Position numbers and translations under genes: made by a program. A model generated the notes under the pieces. That model did no database searches. It was not told the DNA's origin and saw only the letters and a list, made by a program, of their open reading frames with translations. A stretch of 64,000 nucleotides of DNA from Pinus tabuliformis (taxonomy: Eukaryota > Streptophyta > Pinopsida > Pinales > Pinaceae): positions 819,741,503 through 819,805,502 of the forward strand of contig CM062819.1 of the NCBI GenBank assembly GCA_031772625.1, written 5' to 3'. Shown here piece after piece: positions 59,182-64,000 of this stretch (its first letter is position 1; each line of letters begins with the position of its first letter).

Positions 59182-59232
<51 letters not shown>
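59160..59232. repeat. (AT)n(GA)n microsatellite
   Basis: AT/ATCT repeats pass directly into about 30 bases of GA repeats. Confidence 0.92.
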
Positions 59233-59236
<4 letters not shown>

Positions 59237-59239
59237 TCC

Positions 59240-59600
59240 AAAAATATGAGTTTATTCCTACCTCATAACATCCTCATTCTCCCATGTAGCATCTTTAAGA
59301 CCAAAATGGATCCACTACACCTTTACCAAAGAAATGGATCAATTTTGGAGCACCTTTTCTTTCTCATCCAAAACCCACATTGGTTGGAGCTGAAAGTCTC
59401 CCTCAGGCTCCACCTGAATCATATTCCAATCAATCACTTGGTTAACATTAGGAACATACTTTTTAAGCAACGAAACTTGAAAAACATTATGAATTTTCAT
59501 GGATGTTAGTAATGCAATCCTATGTGACCAAACTTATCCCTTCCAGGTTCTCAAATGGTCCACAATATCTCATTTTCAACTTTATCATAGTTATCAATCA
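59240..59600 (-). pseudogene. Tekay/Del-like chromovirus integrase C-terminus and chromodomain
   Basis: The minus strand reads KMRYCGPFE, then VFQVSLLKKYVPNVNQVIDW, a Val/Glu-Pro-Glu-Gly stretch, and VLDEKEKVLQN followed by WIHFGLKDATWENEDVMR. The order and spacing match the end of plant chromovirus integrases with a chromodomain. Stops and frame changes are present. It is separated from the rest of the integrase (62105 onward) by the AT-rich insert. Confidence 0.8.
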
Positions 59601-59879
59601 TACGAGAACTATTACCTCAAAACGGGTACCCTAGCCCAAAAACCCCCAAAAAATATGAAAAAACAGGCTAAAAAGGAAAAGTGTTGATGCTGGAATGACA
59701 ATTTGTTTTCTCGAGGTACATTTTCAACTTTTTTTAAAAATCACAGTAAGAACCAATTTTTTGTGTGCAAAAAACACCCTGAAAAAAATTGTTGATGTTG
59801 GAATAACGTCCATTTTTTTCATGGTATATTTTCAACATTTTTTAATAATGACGTTAAAAGTAAAATATCAGGACTTTGA

Positions 59880-60130
59880 AAAAATTTAAATCTCCAACGA
59901 TTTTCAAGAATGATATTAAATATAAAATATCATGTCTTTGAAAAACCTTAAAATTCCAACGATTTTTAGGTATGACATTAAATTTAAAATATCACGTATT
60001 TGAAAAACCTTAAAATTCCAACGATTTTCAGGCATGGTGCTAAGAGAAAATACTTATAATTGTTTTCAACTATAGCATTAAAGATAAAATATCACAAGTT
60101 AGGAAAACATTAAAATCTTGACAATTTTTC
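59880..60130. repeat. Tandem repeat, period about 62 bases
   Basis: Units containing CCTTAAAATTCCAACGATTT and TAAAATATCA(C/T)G recur about four to five times with drift. Confidence 0.75.
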
Positions 60131-60977
60131 AAGCATGGAATTAAAACCAAAGTTATGACTATAAAACAATCTTAAGTTTTCAAAATATTTCAAGCATGAC
60201 ATTATGGAAAAATTTTATAACTAAAAAAGCTTTAAAAATGAACACCTGAATGAAAGAGTTATTATACCAAGAGTAAATTTTTTTATTTTTATTTTTTACT
60301 TATTTTTTATTTTTATTTTTTTTTATAATATTAAATGTATAGCGATTTTAAAATCTTAGCCTAAGACAACTTGATACATTGCAAAATAAAATAAAAATCA
60401 ACCATCCCATTGTAATGAAAACTTAAAGACCAACCATAATATTAACACATTGCGGGGTAGACTCGATTCATTATAACAAAAACTTTAAAATAAATTATCA
60501 AATTGCACATAATGGGATTGGGTTGCTAGATGAGCATTGAAATAGACCCTGCAAAATAAATAAATAAATTAATTAATTAATTAAAAATATAAAAGAAAAC
60601 AAAATTCAAATATTGAAAAAAAATAAAAACAATTAAAAAAACACAAAAAATTTAAAAATTAATAACAAATTATAAAACTGGACAAAAAAATCAAATATGA
60701 AAAATAGATAGAAAGGACAAAAAAAACTATAATATATAAAAATGATCAAAATTAACTTGTAAAATTAAAAAAATTAAATAAAAATAACTAAAAATAAAAA
60801 ACAAAAAAATAAAAATAAAATAAAAATAAATAATAAAAAAAAGGGGAAAATATTTCAAAAATAGACATAATTTAAGAAAAAAAGTTAAAGATTAACGAAA
60901 ATAAAATATAAAAAGTTGCAAAATAAAACATAAAAAGAAATTAATTAATTAATTTTAATTTATTTTAAATTTAAAAA

Positions 60978-61192
60978 TCCTCTCGGGGAGGGCGGGTAGG
61001 CGGGGTGGAGTGGGAGGGAGGGCAGAGGGGGTGGCGTGGGTGGGGAGGGGGGTAGCGTGGGTGGGGAGGGCGGGAAGGGAGGAGTGGGAGGGCGGGAAGG
61101 GTTGGGTGGCGTGGGTGGGGAGGACGGGAAGGGAGGAGTGGGAGCGAGGGATGGGTTGGCTGGCGTGGGCGGAGAGGATTGGGATGGAGAGG
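60978..61192 (+). repeat. G-rich minisatellite
   Basis: About two and a half units of a 55-60-base repeat (GTGGGTGGGGAGG, then GCGGGAAGGGAGGAGTGGGAG), with many runs of three or more G on the plus strand. Short Gly/Arg/Trp frames here are artefacts. Confidence 0.88.
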
Positions 61193-61334
61193 TTGGATTT
61201 TTATTTTTTTAATTGATTTTTATTTTTTAATTTTAATTTTTTAATTTTTTTTAATTTTAATTGTATTTATTTAAATTTTTTTTTTTTTTTTTTTTTTATT
61301 TAAAATTTAAAATTTTAATTGTTTTAATTTTTTT

Positions 61335-61367
<33 letters not shown>

Positions 61368-61689
61368 CTTTTATTTTTTTTTAATTTATTTTTGGTAATT
61401 AATTTTTTTACGAGGTTTTTATTGCTTTATTTTTTTTAACCTAAAAAAAATAGTTTTAGAAAAAAAAAATGGTTTAACTTTTTCCTTGATTTTATTTATT
61501 TTTTTAATTCTTTTTTTTTTGGAAAAAGAATCATTTTTTATTTATTTATTTTTTGTTAATTTTTTCATTAAATTTTTATTTTTACAAGTTAACTTTGGTT
61601 TTTCTTTTACATTTTTATGGGTTTTTATTTATTTTATTTTATTTTTTATTTGATTTTTCTTTTGTCATGTTTTTTTTGTTTTGTTTACC

Positions 61690-61990
61690 AACATGAAAAG
61701 CACCAACATTTACAAAAAAAAATTATCCACACTTAATACATTAGAACATTTAAAGTGTAAAAAAAAAGCCCTCTAAACAAAAAGGGTTGATGCTCATGAA
61801 CACTTTTTAAAATCAAGATGAAAATCACTAACAAAAAAAAATTGTTCATACTTGATACAAAAAACAAATTTAAAGTGTCAAAAAAGCCCTCTAAAAAAAT
61901 GTGTTGATGCTCCATCAGCAGTTTCAAATTCAGCATGAAAATCACTAACATTTAAAAAAAATGTTCATACTGATACATAAAAAAAAATAA
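61690..61990. repeat. Tandem repeat, period about 120 bases
   Basis: GCCCTCTAAA...GTTGATGCTC and GATGAAAATCACTAACA recur two to three times with A-tract length changes. Confidence 0.75.
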
Positions 61991-62104
61991 AGTGCCAAAA
62001 ATATACTAAAACAAAGGTGTATTCTAAATCACCACTTTTCAAAATCGAGTGATTTTTTGCTACCTCAAAAAAAAATTGGTACTAGGTAATTTTCTGATTT
62101 GATT

Positions 62105-62935
62105 GGTAACTATGTTCTTTGCACAACTGCCCCAATTTCGAGGAACATTTCCTTGACTTCACCCTCAAGAAGACATGGTCGCCAATTTTGAATACCTATT
62201 TAGCCTATTCTTATCTGCATAATTTTTTTGTCTATTTTGGGAAACTTGCAAATTTTGTTAAATTTTTGCTACTTGCTCTTCCATTTCCCTCAGCAAATAT
62301 GGACTAGCAATGGCCCTGTCAACTAGAATGTCCCAACATAATGGTGTGATGCATTTCCTGCCATACAATACTTCAAATGGGATCATCTTAAAAGATTCTT
62401 AGCACCCATTATTATAAGAAAACTCCACCAGGTGCAATTATTCTTCCCATTTCGATGGTTTTTCCATCACCTACATCCTCAAAATGTCTTCAATAACCCA
62501 ATTAACCATATTTGTTTGACCATACAACTCTGGATGGTAGGTTTTACTAAAATTTAAATTAGTCCCAAATCTCTTAAATAAGTTTGTCTAAAAATTGTAC
62601 GTAAACTTGGGATCTCTATTTAAAATAATTTCCTTGGGCACACCATGCAACCTAGAAATTTCCCTCGTGTAAATCTCAACAACATTGGTTGCCTTGTGTG
62701 TTTACTTCATGTCAATGAAGTGGGAAAACTTGGTTAGTTTATCCACCACCACCATGATGAAATCATGTTGCTTCACTATTCTAAGTATATATGTAATGAA
62801 ATTAATGGAAACAATTTTCCATTTCCACTCAGGAATGTATATTGGTTGTAGCAACCTTGCTGGGTGCCTATGATCATTTCTAACCTTTTGGCATTCCAAG
62901 AACCTAGCTATACAATCAATGACTTCTTTCTTCAT
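62105..62935 (-). pseudogene. Tekay/Del-like chromovirus integrase core
   Basis: On the minus strand from 62935: an H2C2-type end (CIARFLECQKV, then HPARLLQPIYIPEWKWK), catalytic region IVSINFITYIL, in which the first catalytic Asp is Asn, and IMVVVDKLTKFSHF. Further left come PSKWEE...LVEFSYNNG, FEVLYGRKC and KKYADKN-like blocks to about 62110 (HVFLRVK). It is then interrupted by the AT-rich insert and resumes near 59600. Stops are frequent. Confidence 0.82.
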
Positions 62936-64000
62936 ATCTGGAAAAAAGTATTATTTTATGACTATTGAGATTGTCTTTTGATACCATGGGTGCCCATCAT
63001 AAGGAAATCTATGCTTCTCACTAAGCACTAAGTTTTTCAACACTTGAGAATTCAACATATAAATCATGTCTTTACATAATAGAACTCCATTTTCTTCTAT
63101 TTTGTAATCCCCTTATTTAGGTTTCACTTCACCTTGTTGTAGGTTGTTTTTTATTTCTTCTATTTCCAACCTCTAAAATTTTGGTTTTTAAATGAAATTT
63201 ACATGTGCTTATGGTTGTAGCATGCATGATATGCACCCCCCTATTTAGTGCATCAACCACTTTATTTTCCTTACCCTTTATGTGCTTAATTTCAAATACA
63301 TAATCAGGAAAAAAATTCTAGCCATTTGACTTGTTTGGCATTTAAATGTGGCTGTCTAAATAAATGCTTTAACCCACTATGGTAAGTTCTTACCTCAAAC
63401 CTATTTACCATTAGGTAATTCCTCCATATATTCAAGGCATGTATAATGGATGCCAGCTCTAAATCACGAGTGGCATAATTATTTTCATGCTTCTTGAACT
63501 TCCTAGATCCATAACATACACCACATGCCCATTTTGCATGAGAACTCCTCCCAGTCCTTCTTTACATGCTTACGTGCACACAAGAAATTTTTCTTCTGGA
63601 TCAACTATGTTCAATATAGGTGCGCTTATTAACAACTTGTTTAAACATTGAAAGGCCTCTTAACATTTATGAGACCAATCAAATTGTGCACCTTTCCTTT
63701 TCAAGGAAGTAATAGGATGTGCTATCCTATATAACCCTCCAATAAATCTTCTATAAAAACATGCTAAGCCCATGAAATACCTTCTGTCACATTTTTGGAT
63801 GATGGCCTCTCTTTAATTGCTTTAATCTTTGTTGGGTATACTACTATCCCTTCTTTTGAAATAATATGAACCAAATAATGAATCTTTATCTGATAAAATG
63901 ACCACTTACTCAGCTTGGCATATAATTGATGCTCTCTAAGTACCTATAGCACCATCGTTAAATGTTGTTCATACTTTTCCTCATATTTGGAATATATGAA
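62936..64000 (-). pseudogene. Tekay/Del-like chromovirus RT C-terminus, RNase H and zinc-binding region
   Basis: Minus strand from the window edge: YEEKYEQHLTMVL, VLREHQLYAKLSK, IHYLVHIISKEGIVV (end of RT and connection), then a strongly decayed RNase H, then HPWYQKTISIVIK...YFFPDMKKE leading into integrase. The RT catalytic motif lies beyond the window. Many stops and frameshifts. The motifs differ clearly from the outer gypsy element at 1-1317, so this is another family. Confidence 0.75.

Larger units (their letters stand above)
59640..62080. repeat. 2.5-kb AT-rich palindromic insert with G-rich core
   Basis: It splits the Tekay-like integrase. Its parts are a tandem repeat of about 62 bases (59880-60130), an A-rich arm (60260-60960), a G-rich core (60978-61192), a T-rich arm (61195-61690) that partly mirrors the A-rich arm, and a tandem repeat of about 120 bases (61690-61990). 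No protein, TSD or known transposon end was identified. Confidence 0.65.

Noticed and set aside
61010-61216. Gly/Arg/Trp-rich open frame
   Set aside because: Product of the G-rich minisatellite. No start context or motif.

Overview
This window is a stretch of repeat-dense plant nuclear DNA, probably from a large-genome seed plant. The basis is that almost everything recognisable is a plant-type LTR retrotransposon: Ty3/gypsy chromoviruses and Tat/Ogre-like elements, a Ty1/copia element, primer-binding sites for plant tRNAs, long AT microsatellites, and CAG-to-TAG decay typical of methylated plant transposons. I found no convincing cellular gene, tRNA, rRNA or CRISPR array. Every coding region is a transposon fragment and nearly all carry stops or frameshifts. 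The species cannot be named from the sequence alone.

Layout. (1) Positions 1-37857 are a nest. A minus-strand gypsy element (pol at 1-1317, protease and gag at 34912-36600, LTR at 36621-37857) is split by a plus-strand chromovirus at 1323-34906, bounded by TG...CA ends and a 5-bp target duplication GTTCC. The chromovirus is 33.6 kb because a 4.58-kb segment (rear part of the 5' LTR, primer-binding site, gag, protease and half of the reverse transcriptase) is present four times head-to-tail (4131-31508), with a 3-bp microhomology TGA at each junction. Two younger elements sit inside it: a 3.67-kb TG...CA insertion in the 5' LTR (1393-5059, duplication CGATG), whose tail was amplified with the array, and a 9.04-kb non-autonomous Tat-like element (14604-23639, duplication GACCC) found only in the third repeat. 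(2) Positions 37858-40500 hold the 5' part of a decayed minus-strand copia element, apparently cut by the outer gypsy element. (3) Positions 40500-45900 are mostly unrecognised, with two microsatellites, a foldback repeat, a possible LINE scrap and diverged direct repeats. (4) Positions 45901-59006 are a second, 13.1-kb Tat-like element related to the 9-kb one. It has gag and protease remnants, no reverse transcriptase or integrase, one RNase H reading frame, a large foldback centred on an AT microsatellite, and an antisense reading frame before the 3' LTR. (5) Positions 59240-64000 are a minus-strand Tekay/Del-like chromovirus pol, split by a 2.5-kb AT-rich palindromic insert with a G-rich core.

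Order of events read from the sequence: copia, then outer gypsy, then chromovirus, then the 3.67-kb insertion into its LTR and loss of coding capacity, then tandem quadruplication, then the 9-kb element. The four repeats share six stop codons and differ from each other far less than from the 3' LTR. The array therefore arose by DNA-level duplication of an already dead element, not by transposition.

The most unusual signals are the quadruplicated dead retroelement and an array of small hairpins in the two Tat-like elements, in which the stems change together while a loop resembling CTCGTTAAAA is kept.
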